DNA from: Bacteroidota bacterium
GTDB taxonomy: Bacteria > Bacteroidota > Bacteroidia > Bacteroidales > VadinHA17
Assembly (NCBI GenBank): GCA_029564935.1
Contig: JAKQPD010000159.1
Location: 20,004 to 84,003, forward strand
DNA: 64,000 nt
Reading direction: 5' to 3'
The notes beneath the pieces were generated by a model. The model saw only the letters and a program-made list of their open reading frames with translations, searched no databases and was not told the DNA's origin. Shown here piece by piece: positions 10,049 to 18,107 of the stretch. How positions within the stretch are numbered: the first letter of the stretch is position 1; every line of letters starts with the position of its first letter. Made by a program: the position numbers and the translations under genes.

Positions 10049-10720
10049 TTATTTTTTTTGGTTGTTTTTATCTGCTGAACTCTGAAGATCAATTACTATT
10101 ACTCCGTTAGCTCCGTCATTTCCGTAAATATTCGCAGCCGAACCTTTGAGGAGCTTAATAGATTTAACCTCCAGGGGATTAATATTGTCAATACTGTTAA
10201 CCCTTACACCATTGACCACAAAGAGTGGTTGTGAGCTTCCGAAAAAGGAGTTTGGACCCTGAACCATTATACTTCTGCCCGAAACAACAACTCCTGTCAC
10301 TTCATGTCTTATCATCTGGTAAATGTCCGTATAGGTATTCATCTTTTTTGAAGCGCCGGGACTGAGATCTACGGTTCCGGTTTTTCCGGTATTGCCTGCC
10401 TGACCTTTTGATGCCGACTTGTCAAGCTTCAGAGTAAGGTCAGAGCGGCCGTTTATTTCGGTTTCGCCATATCCCAGTGTTTCGGAGAATGCCGAAATAA
10501 CTTTAATATCAGAAGGAACCCTGATTTTGAACCTGCCCTGGTAACCTGTAAAATTCCCTGTGCTTTCGCCATCGGCGAATATCTCAGCCTGAGCGGCAGG
10601 ATTGTTGTTTTCATCAAGAACCGTACCTGTTATGATAATTTTCTTTCCGCCCTTCTGAGCATATGGGGTGCTGAAGGTTAAAAATGACAGGAGTATTAAA
10701 ACTGATATGCGCAAATACAT
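10049..10720 (-). CDS. Secreted carboxypeptidase-regulatory-like plus TonB-plug-like protein (copy A)
   Basis: Paralog of the next gene: 223 residues, signal peptide (about 1-21, ending PYAQ), a carboxypeptidase-regulatory-like domain (ITGTVLDENNNPAAQAEIF) and a plug-like domain (IYQMIRHEVTGVVVSG, GSSQPLFVVNGVRV, VKSIKLLKGSAANIYGNDG, ending GANGVIVIDLQ). No outer-membrane barrel follows and no frameshift is seen. The basic tail ADKNNQKK ends the protein cleanly, so it is not a truncated receptor. It follows miaB with a 66-bp gap and precedes copy B by 4 bp. A soluble periplasmic adaptor is one possibility; no role is known to me. Confidence 0.87.
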   Translation of the reverse strand: MYLRISVLILLSFLTFSTPYAQKGGKKIIITGTVLDENNNPAAQAEIFADGESTGNFTGYQGRFKIRVPSDIKVISAFSETLGYGETEINGRSDLTLKLDKSASKGQAGNTGKTGTVDLSPGASKKMNTYTDIYQMIRHEVTGVVVSGRSIMVQGPNSFFGSSQPLFVVNGVRVNSIDNINPLEVKSIKLLKGSAANIYGNDGANGVIVIDLQSSADKNNQKK

Positions 10721-10786
10721 TCTTGAGGTTGTAATATTTGGTACTGCAAGTTAAACTGAAACAAATTCATATCCAATAAATATCTT

Positions 10787-12109
10787 TTAAATGATCCGTC
10801 CCTTCAATGTTGCCGAAGTACAATCTTCAATCAGGACATTAACATAATCACCCTTCTTTTTACCTGAGCCGGGGAATACAACAACCTTGTTCTGAGATGT
10901 CCTTCCGGTCAGAGAATCAGCAGATCTCTTCGAAAAACCTTCTGTAAGTACCTCAAAAACTTTGCCAATATCATGTCTTTTGGATTTTTTTGACAAGGAA
11001 TTCTGAAGGGAGATTATTTCATTGAGTCTTCTTAGTTTTATCTCTTCAGGAACATCATCCTTCAGCCTTCTTGCTGCCCTGGTCCCCGGCCTCTCACTGT
11101 ACCTGAACATATATGCAAAATCGAATTCAGCCCATTTCATCAGTGAGAGAGTCTCTTCATGATCCTCCTCCGTCTCGGTACAGAATCCTGTAATAATATC
11201 GGTGGATATGGAACAATCAGGAATTATGTTCCTGATCGCACTGATCCGTGAAAAATAATCCTCCCGTGTATAGCCGCGGTTCATAAGTTGCAGTATCCGG
11301 CTGCTCCCGCTTTGAACAGGAAGGTGAATATGTCTGCAGATGTTTTCATTGCGGGCTATGGTTCTTAATAACTCTTGAGAAATATCCTTGGGGTGTGATG
11401 TAGTAAACCGTACCCTCAGTAATCTGTCTGTCATAGCAACCTTTTCAATAAGGTGATGAAATTCAGTCACCTGATTTCCGGATATGTACTTATAGGAGTC
11501 TACATTCTGTCCCAGAAGTGTTATTTCCCTGAATCCCCTGCGGACAAGGTCACCTGCTTCCTTCAGGATTGAATCGGGATCACGGCTTCTTTCCGCACCT
11601 CTTACATAAGGGACCACACAGTAGGAACACATGTTGTTACAGCCCCTCATTATGGGAATGAAGGCGCTGATACCACCGTTTTCGTCGTAAGCCGGCGAAA
11701 TATCGGAATATGTTTCACAACGGGACAGAGTTATATTTACGGCTTTACGTCCGTTTTCGGCTTCCTTTGCAAGAGCAGGCAGGTCCCTGTATGCATCCGG
11801 CCCGGCAATAATATCTATTATCAGTTCCTTTTCAAGAAGTTCTTCCTTCAATCTTTCAGCCATACATCCGGTAAGTCCTACGATAATTTTCCTGTTTTTC
11901 CTTTTCAGACTTCTTATCTCCTTCAGCCTGTTCCAAATCTTCTGTTCTGCATTTTCGCGGATTGAACAGGTATTTATCAGAATGATCCCTGCCCGGGTAA
12001 TATCCTGAACCTGGCTGTATCCGTGTTCTGCCATTACAGATGCAATAACCTCACTGTCAGCTATATTCATCTGACAGCCATAAGTCTCTATATACAGGTT
12101 TTTGTTCAT
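10787..12109 (-). CDS. miaB: tRNA-2-methylthio-N6-dimethylallyladenosine synthase MiaB
   Basis: Radical-SAM methylthiotransferase adding the 2-methylthio group to i6A37 of tRNAs reading UNN codons. From MNKNLYIETYGCQMN the protein has 440 residues. The N-terminal UPF0004 domain carries the three auxiliary-cluster cysteines (Cys12, Cys48, Cys82), the radical-SAM cluster is CNNMCSYC (Cys157, 161, 164), and a C-terminal TRAM domain ends near VLIEDCTSATLKGRII. MNIADSE and the spacing point to MiaB rather than RimO or MtaB. A longer in-frame reading to 12151 enters repeat DNA and is rejected. It is transcribed divergently from yebC. Confidence 0.94.
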   Translation of the reverse strand: MNKNLYIETYGCQMNIADSEVIASVMAEHGYSQVQDITRAGIILINTCSIRENAEQKIWNRLKEIRSLKRKNRKIIVGLTGCMAERLKEELLEKELIIDIIAGPDAYRDLPALAKEAENGRKAVNITLSRCETYSDISPAYDENGGISAFIPIMRGCNNMCSYCVVPYVRGAERSRDPDSILKEAGDLVRRGFREITLLGQNVDSYKYISGNQVTEFHHLIEKVAMTDRLLRVRFTTSHPKDISQELLRTIARNENICRHIHLPVQSGSSRILQLMNRGYTREDYFSRISAIRNIIPDCSISTDIITGFCTETEEDHEETLSLMKWAEFDFAYMFRYSERPGTRAARRLKDDVPEEIKLRRLNEIISLQNSLSKKSKRHDIGKVFEVLTEGFSKRSADSLTGRTSQNKVVVFPGSGKKKGDYVNVLIEDCTSATLKGRII

Positions 12110-12148
12110 TTTAAAAGTATTACTGCCACCCCCACTTTTGGCGCAGAG

Positions 12149-12286
12149 CACAGAGCACAGGGCTCAGGGCACAGAGCACAGGGCTCAGGGCACAGAGCAC
12201 AGGGCGCAGAGCAAGAACTCACCGCCTGCCTCACGCCTCACGCCTCACGCCTCACGCCTCACGCCGGACGCCTCACGCCGGACGCC
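12149..12286. repeat. Two heptad-based tandem repeat arrays
   Basis: Array 1 (12149-12211) has a 21-bp unit made of three related heptamers, CACAGAG-CACAGGG-CTCAGGG, in about three copies. Array 2 (12229-12284) has eight tandem heptamers: five CCTCACG, then CCGGACG, CCTCACG, CCGGACG. Both are G/C-skewed in opposite directions. They fill the gap between divergent miaB and yebC. Because 21 is divisible by 3, spurious open frames rich in HRAQG arise here. Confidence 0.88.
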
Positions 12287-12345
12287 GATTTAAATATTTC
12301 GGCTTACAAAAGTACATAACGTGAATGATGTATTAAAGAAATATT

Positions 12346-12353
12346 TAATTTTG
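12346..12353 (+). promoter_or_regulatory. Probable -7 promoter box for yebC
   Basis: TAATTTTG fits TAnnTTTG, 27 nt before the yebC ATG at 12381. It lies inside a longer in-frame reading that begins at 12321, arguing against that longer start. Confidence 0.5.
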
Positions 12354-12380
12354 CAATCTCAAACCTTTAAAACATATTGT

Positions 12381-13127
12381 ATGTCAGGTCACAATAAATG
12401 GTCTACGATCAAGAGAAAGAAGGGGGCTGCTGATGCCAGACGGGGAAAGATCTTCACGAAGATTATCAAGGAGATAATTATTGCGGCAAGGGAAGGCGGA
12501 GGTGATCCTGATTCCAATTCCAGGCTCAGGCTGGCAATTCAGAATGCCAAAGGCGCCAATATGCCGAAAGATAACATTGAAAGGGCAATTAAAAAGGCTG
12601 TCGGTTCCGAATCGGTCAGTTATCTTGAAACCTCATTTGAAGGCTATGCACCTCACGGGATAGCTGTTTTTGTTGAGGCTCTGACAGATAATAACAACAG
12701 AACTGTTGCATCCGTCAGATCGGCATTCAATAAGTATGGAGGTAATCTTGGCACAAACGGTTCACTAAGTTATGTATTCGACCGGAAAGGAATATTTACA
12801 ATTACAAGGGAGGATGATCTGAATCTTGACGACCTGGAACTGGCAATGATAGATGCAGGAGCCGAAGATTTCGAGGTCGATGATGATACGGTTACAATAA
12901 CCTGTCCCAAGGAAGATTTCGGAAGTGTTAGCAGGAAACTTGGAGAAATGGGTATAGAACCTGAAGAATCAAGGTTGAAGAGGATACCAAATGATACAAA
13001 AAAGCTGGATGTTGAATCAGCGAAAAAAGTATTGAAGTTCATTGAAGCCCTTGAGGACGACGATGATATACAGAATGTATACCATAATCTGGAGATGACA
13101 GACGAACTGGCTGAGGCGCTGGAATAG
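12381..13127 (+). CDS. YebC/PmpR-family protein
   Basis: The 248-residue protein begins MSGHNKWSTIKRKKGAADARRGK, the invariant YebC start, which fixes ATG 12381 over the longer reading from 12321. The three-domain family includes putative DNA-binding regulators and, in studied members such as human TACO1 and B. subtilis YebC2, factors that help ribosomes through proline-rich stretches. Visible landmarks are AIQNAKGANMPKDNIERAI, YEGYAPHG-like FEGYAPHGIAVFVEALTDN and the acidic C-terminal part. It heads a plus-strand run with the SPOR protein (11-bp gap) and the purF-like gene (2-bp gap). Whether it acts on DNA or ribosomes cannot be told. Confidence 0.93.
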   Translation: MSGHNKWSTIKRKKGAADARRGKIFTKIIKEIIIAAREGGGDPDSNSRLRLAIQNAKGANMPKDNIERAIKKAVGSESVSYLETSFEGYAPHGIAVFVEALTDNNNRTVASVRSAFNKYGGNLGTNGSLSYVFDRKGIFTITREDDLNLDDLELAMIDAGAEDFEVDDDTVTITCPKEDFGSVSRKLGEMGIEPEESRLKRIPNDTKKLDVESAKKVLKFIEALEDDDDIQNVYHNLEMTDELAEALE

Positions 13128-13138
13128 ATTATAAAAGG

Positions 13139-13621
13139 ATGATAAGAAATGCTTTAACGATATTGATTTTGCTGTTTATCACAGCAGGTGTTTGCAGGTC
13201 TCAGGAATTTATGAGAACTGCTGATCTTTTGAAACGGCAGGATGAGAAGAACTGCGGAGCCCTTACAATCTCACAGGACCTGGGGATAGATTCCCTTATC
13301 AGCCGGTCGATCCTTGCAAACGGGCGACTCAGAACCATGGAAGGTACAAGGGGTATCCAGGGCTTCAGGATACAGATATATTACAGTTCAGTAAGAAATG
13401 CACGTGAAGAATCTGCGCGGGCAAGAGCAGAATTCATAAATAAATTCCCCGGGATAATTTCCTATGCTCAATACCAGGAGCCCGGTTATTTCATGATAAG
13501 GGCAGGGGATTACAGAACCAAAACCGAGCTTTACAAGGACCTGATGGCTATCCGGCGGGAGTTCCCTAATGCGTATCCTGTTCCGGCTGTAATTAATTAC
13601 CCGGGAGTGACCCGGAATTAA
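13139..13621 (+). CDS. Secreted SPOR-domain protein
   Basis: The 160-residue protein has a signal peptide (about residues 1-21, ending CRSQ), a short linker and a C-terminal SPOR domain: FRIQIYYSS, then a helix with AREESARARAEF, PGYFMIRAGDY, and a second helix ending FPNAYPVP. SPOR domains bind glycan strands stripped of stem peptides, which are enriched at division sites, so a periplasmic wall-binding role is likely. The cysteine in VCRSQ is not in a good lipobox, so ordinary signal-peptidase cleavage is favoured. It lies between yebC and the purF-like gene and probably shares their transcript. Confidence 0.85.
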   Translation: MIRNALTILILLFITAGVCRSQEFMRTADLLKRQDEKNCGALTISQDLGIDSLISRSILANGRLRTMEGTRGIQGFRIQIYYSSVRNAREESARARAEFINKFPGIISYAQYQEPGYFMIRAGDYRTKTELYKDLMAIRREFPNAYPVPAVINYPGVTRN

Positions 13622-13623
13622 TC

Positions 13624-15525
13624 ATGAGTGATAATATTAAACATGAATGCGGCATTGCACTGTTGAGACTACGCAAGCCGTTAGGCTACTATTTTGGTAA
13701 ATACGGAACCTGGAGTTACGGGCTGAGGAAGATGTACCTGATGATGGAAAAACAGCATAACAGGGGTCAGGACGGCGCCGGAATTGCAGGCATCAAACTT
13801 AATGTCGCTCCGGGAAACCAGTATATATTCAGACAAAGATCAAACAAGTCAGATCCCATCAAGGAAATATTCGGGATAATATATGACGGGATTGAAAAAT
13901 CCCTTCATCAGGATATTAAAACGGCACCTGATGCGGATCTGATAAAGGAGAAAGTTCCATTTATCTGTGATATTTACCTCGGGCATCTGAGGTACGGAAC
14001 ATATGGCAACTACAAGATAGACTATGTCCATCCCGTGAGCCGTGAGAATAACTGGAGGTCAAGAAACCTCGTGATGGCAGGTAATTTTAATCTGACAAAT
14101 GTAAGCGAGGTTTTCAATAACCTCGTCGATCTGGGTCAGAATCCCGTGGATTTTTCCGATACAGTTACAATACTGGAGAACGTTGGACATCGCCTTGATG
14201 AGGAGCATGACAGGCTGTTCAGGCTTTACAGGGAACAGGGATATTCCAAAAAAGAAGTTTCACTTATGGTTGAGAGGGATATCAACCTGGTGACTGTTCT
14301 GCAGAAAGCCAGCCGTAACTGGGATGGCGGATATGCAATGGCAGGAATGACCGGTCATGGTGACGCATTTGTTGTACGAGATCCAGCCGGTATAAGACCT
14401 GCCTTTTATTACATAGATGATGAGGTAGTTGTAGTTGCTTCAGAGAGACCTGTCATCCAGACTATTTTCAATATAAGGACTGATGGTGTAAATGAACTTC
14501 CGCCGGGACATGCACTGATAATTAAAGCTGCAGGGAATATATCTATAGAAAGGATTAAAGAAGAAACTGAACCGCGAAAATGTTCTTTTGAACGCATATA
14601 TTTCTCGAGGGGGACGGATAAGACTATTTACCGTGAAAGAAAAAAGCTCGGGGAATTGCTTACTCATCCCGTTCTGCGGGCAGTTAATTATGATACCGAC
14701 AATACTGTATTTTCATATATTCCAAATACTGCTGAAAGTGCATTTTATGGACTTATAAAGGGTGTGGAGGATTATCTGAACCAGTCAAAGATAGATGCCA
14801 TATCCGGAAACGCTGCCAGCCTTACAAGGGACCAGCTTGCCGGGATAATCAATCACCGTCCCAGAGTGGAAAAGATCGCCGTCAAAGATGTAAAACTCAG
14901 GACTTTCATTACCCAGGATTCGGCACGGGATGATCTCGTGGAACATGTATATGACGTTACATACGGCGTCATAAGAAGGGGACAAGATAACCTTGTTGTG
15001 ATTGACGATTCAATTGTGAGAGGCACCACTCTTAAAATGAGTATTATTAAGATCCTTGACAGGCTTGAACCGAAAAAGATAGTTGTTGTATCATCTTCCC
15101 CGCAAATACGCTATCCGGACTGTTATGGAATTGACATGGCAAGGCTTGGCGATCTTATCGCTTTCAGGGCGGCTGTAGAACTGCTGAAAGATACGGGAAG
15201 GGAGCATATTATCGGAATGATTTATGAGGATGCAAAAGCAGAAATGGAGAAGCCTGTTACCGGAATAAGGAATCTTGTCAGGGAAATTTATAAGCCTTTC
15301 TGCCCTGAAGAGATATCAAGGAAAATTGCTGCCATGCTGAAATCTGAAGAAATAAAAGCTGAAGTTGAAATAGTTTTCCAGTCCATTGAGGGACTTCATA
15401 CAGCCTGTCCGGGTCATACCGGCGACTGGTATTTTACGGGCAATTATCCTACTCCGGGAGGAAATAAGGTCGCAAACCAGTCCTTCATCAACTTTATTGA
15501 GGGAAGAAAAGCCAGAGCTTACTGA
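13624..15525 (+). CDS. Amidophosphoribosyltransferase-like protein (PurF family, long form)
   Basis: Catalyses or resembles the first committed step of purine synthesis: PRPP plus glutamine to phosphoribosylamine. The 633 residues exceed the roughly 500 of E. coli PurF. The N-terminal glutamine-amidotransferase domain has its likely nucleophile at Cys9 after MSDNIKHE, followed by CGIALL and NRGQDGAGI. The PRTase domain has the PRPP loop VVIDDSIVRGTT near residues 458-469. Extra sequence lies around residues 70-110, and the C-terminal tail (about 560-633) contains ACPGHTGDW. Cys9 is internal, so an 8-residue leader would need removal for an N-terminal nucleophile. It may be a second, divergent PurF; the stop overlaps the convergent glsB-like gene by 7 bp. 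Confidence 0.88.
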   Translation: MSDNIKHECGIALLRLRKPLGYYFGKYGTWSYGLRKMYLMMEKQHNRGQDGAGIAGIKLNVAPGNQYIFRQRSNKSDPIKEIFGIIYDGIEKSLHQDIKTAPDADLIKEKVPFICDIYLGHLRYGTYGNYKIDYVHPVSRENNWRSRNLVMAGNFNLTNVSEVFNNLVDLGQNPVDFSDTVTILENVGHRLDEEHDRLFRLYREQGYSKKEVSLMVERDINLVTVLQKASRNWDGGYAMAGMTGHGDAFVVRDPAGIRPAFYYIDDEVVVVASERPVIQTIFNIRTDGVNELPPGHALIIKAAGNISIERIKEETEPRKCSFERIYFSRGTDKTIYRERKKLGELLTHPVLRAVNYDTDNTVFSYIPNTAESAFYGLIKGVEDYLNQSKIDAISGNAASLTRDQLAGIINHRPRVEKIAVKDVKLRTFITQDSARDDLVEHVYDVTYGVIRRGQDNLVVIDDSIVRGTTLKMSIIKILDRLEPKKIVVVSSSPQIRYPDCYGIDMARLGDLIAFRAAVELLKDTGREHIIGMIYEDAKAEMEKPVTGIRNLVREIYKPFCPEEISRKIAAMLKSEEIKAEVEIVFQSIEGLHTACPGHTGDWYFTGNYPTPGGNKVANQSFINFIEGRKARAY

Positions 15526-16481
15526 TTGTCGTGAGAGAACCAGGTTATCATGAAATCCTTCTTATAGGAGGCCAGATGCCTGTTTATCTTTTCCACATAG
15601 ATATCCCTGAGTGTTATCATTATGCCTGTTTCCTCTACATTGCCGAACTTATGATTGATAAAGGTACCGAAGGTGCGCATCGTCGGTGAAAGGTTCATAT
15701 AGGCATTAATAAGCGGAGGTATCGATTCTCCAAGTTTTCTTACTTCAGATGACAGGATCTTGTAATTATCCTTGTAGCGCCGGCCGGTAAAGATCTTCCT
15801 CATTTCATCTTCATGAATATCAATATTTGCAGGATCTACCGGTGTAACAAGATTATCGGGATCATCAAAATGTCTTTTCAGGAAGAACAGTATCATATTC
15901 CTGGCATTCTGATTAAAGTGAGTATACATTGTAACTTTCCCGAAAAGATATTTGATATGGTGATTTTCAATGATAAGTGCGCCAAGACCGTCCCACAGAT
16001 TGTCAAGCGCATAAAGGCTCTTCCTTCCCCTTGCCCTGGACTGATATTCAGGAAGAACAAATGATCTCCCCAACTCCATGAGATGGGGGTAATATTTTTT
16101 GAGGAATTTTGACGAGAAACTGAAATAGTCGGAAGAAGCTAGTTTTGTTATATCGCAGTTTGTACAGCCTTTCAGAGGAAAGTAAAAGCGATAGCCTCCG
16201 ACAATCTCCTTGTTTTCAGGATCCCAGACGATCAGTTGTTTCTGGGGATCTTCAGGTGCTGTATCAAACTTATCTATGTCGATCGTATGACCTGTGCCTC
16301 CTCCGGCATGCCGGAAAGTAAGCTCTCTGACCCTGCCGACTTCGTGCATCAGTACAGGCGAATCATTGTTATCAAAAATGTATACCTCGTTACCGGCATT
16401 GTTGGTCTTCCTGAGGAACCTTTCTTTTGTAAGTTCTGCAATAATCTGATCAAGGGGTAAACGTTCAACGACAGGTTCCAT
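15519..16481 (-). CDS. GNAT-type N-acyltransferase (GlsB/OlsB-like)
   Basis: The 320-residue protein resembles the hemolysin/ornithine-lipid synthase class of acyltransferases: VGGYRFYFP, CNCDITKLASSDYF-like segment, ELGRSFVLPEYQ and a C-terminal helical part. In Bacteroides thetaiotaomicron, GlsB attaches a 3-hydroxy fatty acid to glycine and GlsA adds a second acyl chain, giving glycine lipids. Adjacency to a PlsC-type gene 70 bp upstream on the same strand fits that pathway. The acceptor amino acid (glycine, ornithine, serine) cannot be read from sequence. The 3' end overlaps the purF-like gene tail to tail. Confidence 0.8.
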   Translation of the reverse strand: MEPVVERLPLDQIIAELTKERFLRKTNNAGNEVYIFDNNDSPVLMHEVGRVRELTFRHAGGGTGHTIDIDKFDTAPEDPQKQLIVWDPENKEIVGGYRFYFPLKGCTNCDITKLASSDYFSFSSKFLKKYYPHLMELGRSFVLPEYQSRARGRKSLYALDNLWDGLGALIIENHHIKYLFGKVTMYTHFNQNARNMILFFLKRHFDDPDNLVTPVDPANIDIHEDEMRKIFTGRRYKDNYKILSSEVRKLGESIPPLINAYMNLSPTMRTFGTFINHKFGNVEETGIMITLRDIYVEKINRHLASYKKDFMITWFSHDNQ

Positions 16482-16551
16482 CTTCTTCGATAGGGTTAGT
16501 TCTGACTCTGCGGAAAAAAACTGTGCAATTTAGGATTTTTTTTATTCCGTA

Positions 16552-17397
16552 TTACCGGAGTATAAGTGATTCCAGCTCATAAGACCTGGATTTTACCCAT
16601 TCTGCCCATTCAGAAGGTGATTTTGAACTGTCGAAGGTCTGCCACGGGATAGCTCTTCCGAAAACCAGAGATATATCCTTGCCTTTCTGGCTGAACATTT
16701 CATCGGGAAGATAAAGCATTTCTATATTCCCCTTTATTCGCAGGAAGGCCCTTATATTTGCCAGATTGTAGAAGAAATCAGAATTTTTCCCCGAGAAAAA
16801 TGCCGGAACGACATCCCTTTTGTGCTGAACTGCTTTTGTAATAAAGCTTTTATGCCAGACAAGATCCTTAATCACCCCCTTTTTCTTACGTGAACATAAT
16901 CCTGCAGGAAAGTAAAGTACCTGACAATCTGATGCATATATGTCTTCAAGCTGTTTAATGGCCTCCCTTGTCTGGCCTCCATGCTTATTTACCGGAAGGA
17001 AGAACCCCGATAAATTTTTAATATTCATTAGTATATCATTTACGGGGAACTTGATGTTTGTATAATATTTCGATAATTCATTCATGAATACCAGACCGTC
17101 AAGCCCTCCCAGAGGATGGTTTGAAACAAATATATATCTTCCGGTTACCGGAATATTTTCACTGCCATATACCCGGTATGTCGTTTTCATGTAGTCAAGG
17201 GTAGCCCTTACAAACCCGGCATCCTTCAGATGACTGTTCATCCGGAGAAGCTCATTGATCTCGTCCTGATGAATTATCCTTTTGAGGTAGTTTATCAGAA
17301 AAGAAGGAACCGTCTTTGCAAGTGAAGGATTCTTCGATTCCAGCACTTTCTGTACATCAATCTGCAATACTTCTTCATTTCCACCCTGTCCGTCCAT
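16552..17397 (-). CDS. PlsC-type O-acyltransferase (GlsA/OlsA-like)
   Basis: The 281-residue protein has a lysophospholipid-acyltransferase fold. Its catalytic motif reads SNHPLGGLDG (His94 to Asp100), an H-x5-D spacing rather than the usual H-x4-D, and the later block is YFPAGLCSRKKKG, corresponding to the usual FPEGTRS region. Both deviations are, to my knowledge, common in the hemolysin/GlsA branch. It would acylate the hydroxyl of the N-acyl amino acid made by the downstream GlsB-like enzyme. It starts the two-gene minus-strand unit, with repeat-rich non-coding DNA upstream. Confidence 0.8.
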   Translation of the reverse strand: MDGQGGNEEVLQIDVQKVLESKNPSLAKTVPSFLINYLKRIIHQDEINELLRMNSHLKDAGFVRATLDYMKTTYRVYGSENIPVTGRYIFVSNHPLGGLDGLVFMNELSKYYTNIKFPVNDILMNIKNLSGFFLPVNKHGGQTREAIKQLEDIYASDCQVLYFPAGLCSRKKKGVIKDLVWHKSFITKAVQHKRDVVPAFFSGKNSDFFYNLANIRAFLRIKGNIEMLYLPDEMFSQKGKDISLVFGRAIPWQTFDSSKSPSEWAEWVKSRSYELESLILR

Positions 17398-17562
17398 TTT
17401 CTTGCATTTAAATCGCGTAAAATTATCAAATTTTAAAAAAACTTAAAATACAGCTTGTCCCCTGGTAATTTTTTAAACCTTTATCCCTTCCCTTTATTAT
17501 TTATAACCCTTCCCACTTTTCCCCCTAGCCGTCAACTTAAGGGTTGTTGCGAACAAAAGTTT

Positions 17563-17646
17563 CCCCTCCTTTTTTTAAGGAGGGGTGGCCGGGATTGCTG
17601 ATTATAATATGATTACAATCCTGCATTCCCGGCCGGGGTGGTTGAC
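17563..17646 (+). repeat. Structured repeat element, copy 1
   Basis: Ordered parts are a hairpin CCCCTCCTT/AAGGAGGGG (17563-17571, 17577-17585), a second stem GGCCGGGA/TCCCGGCC (17587-17594, 17627-17634) around 32 nt, then GGGGTGGTTGAC. Copy 2 at 17820-17901 has the same parts in inverted orientation. Confidence 0.75.
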
Positions 17647-17819
17647 CTTTGTTGTCTTCTGGACTTTCTTCTTTAAAGATTCTTTGACTTAAGTTGATTC
17701 CATAAAACGGACTCATCAGAAGTGGAATTACTTCTCAGATATGATCTGAGAGGTTTGAGACTTTTTCGGTTAAAAAGGTGTTTGTTATCCATTAAAATAA
17801 AAGTAACGAAAAAATTGAA

Positions 17820-17901
17820 TTAACCACCCCGGCCAGACAATTAATATTTCTGCAAGTCCGACGGTTTCTGCGTCTGGCCACCCCTCCTTTGAAAGGAGGA
17901 G
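17820..17901 (-). repeat. Structured repeat element, copy 2 (inverted)
   Basis: Read on the minus strand it repeats the plan of copy 1: CCTCCTTT/AAAGGAGG, then GGTGGCC with stem GGCCAGAC/GTCTGGCC (17831-17838, 17872-17879), then GGGGTGGTTAA. The second stem differs from copy 1 on both arms, with pairing kept. Confidence 0.75.
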
Positions 17902-18020
17902 AAAGTTAATTATATATAATCCAGACAATTACAATAGTTTTCGTTATTTAATCATTTCTTAGGTGAAGACGAGCGCGACAGCGGGAGGTTGGGGATAGGG
18001 TTATGTTTATTATGCCCTAT

Positions 18021-18095
18021 TGTTAATAACTTTTTTTAAGACCAGAGTTTCGAATTCATGCGGCTTTCCGATGAGTTTAATAAAAGTTATTAACA
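18021..18095. promoter_or_regulatory. 14-bp inverted repeat upstream of mraZ with TTATTAACA sites
   Basis: TGTTAATAACTTTT (18021-18034) and AAAAGTTATTAACA (18082-18095) are exact reverse complements 47 nt apart. Each contains TTATTAACA, two mismatches from the DnaA box TTATCCACA. The right copy runs into TTAACATGTTAA (18090-18101), a further 12-bp palindrome, just before the MraZ repeats. It could be an operator pair or transcript-end hairpin; the binding protein is unknown. Confidence 0.5.
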
Positions 18096-18107
18096 TGTTA
18101 AAATAAA

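Noticed and set aside
9328..10720. Frameshifted remains of one SusC-type receptor
   Set aside because: Both genes have their own signal peptide and clean stop after the plug domain, and no barrel sequence remains in any frame nearby.
12023..12319. Open frames with HRAQG and SRLTPHA-like repeats
   Set aside because: They are produced by the heptamer arrays at 12149-12286, have no plausible start, and resemble well-known spurious proteins from repeat DNA.
17731..17753. Hairpin as terminator
   Set aside because: A good 10-bp stem, but no gene precedes it on the plus strand and the following T-run is interrupted; left as an unexplained structure.
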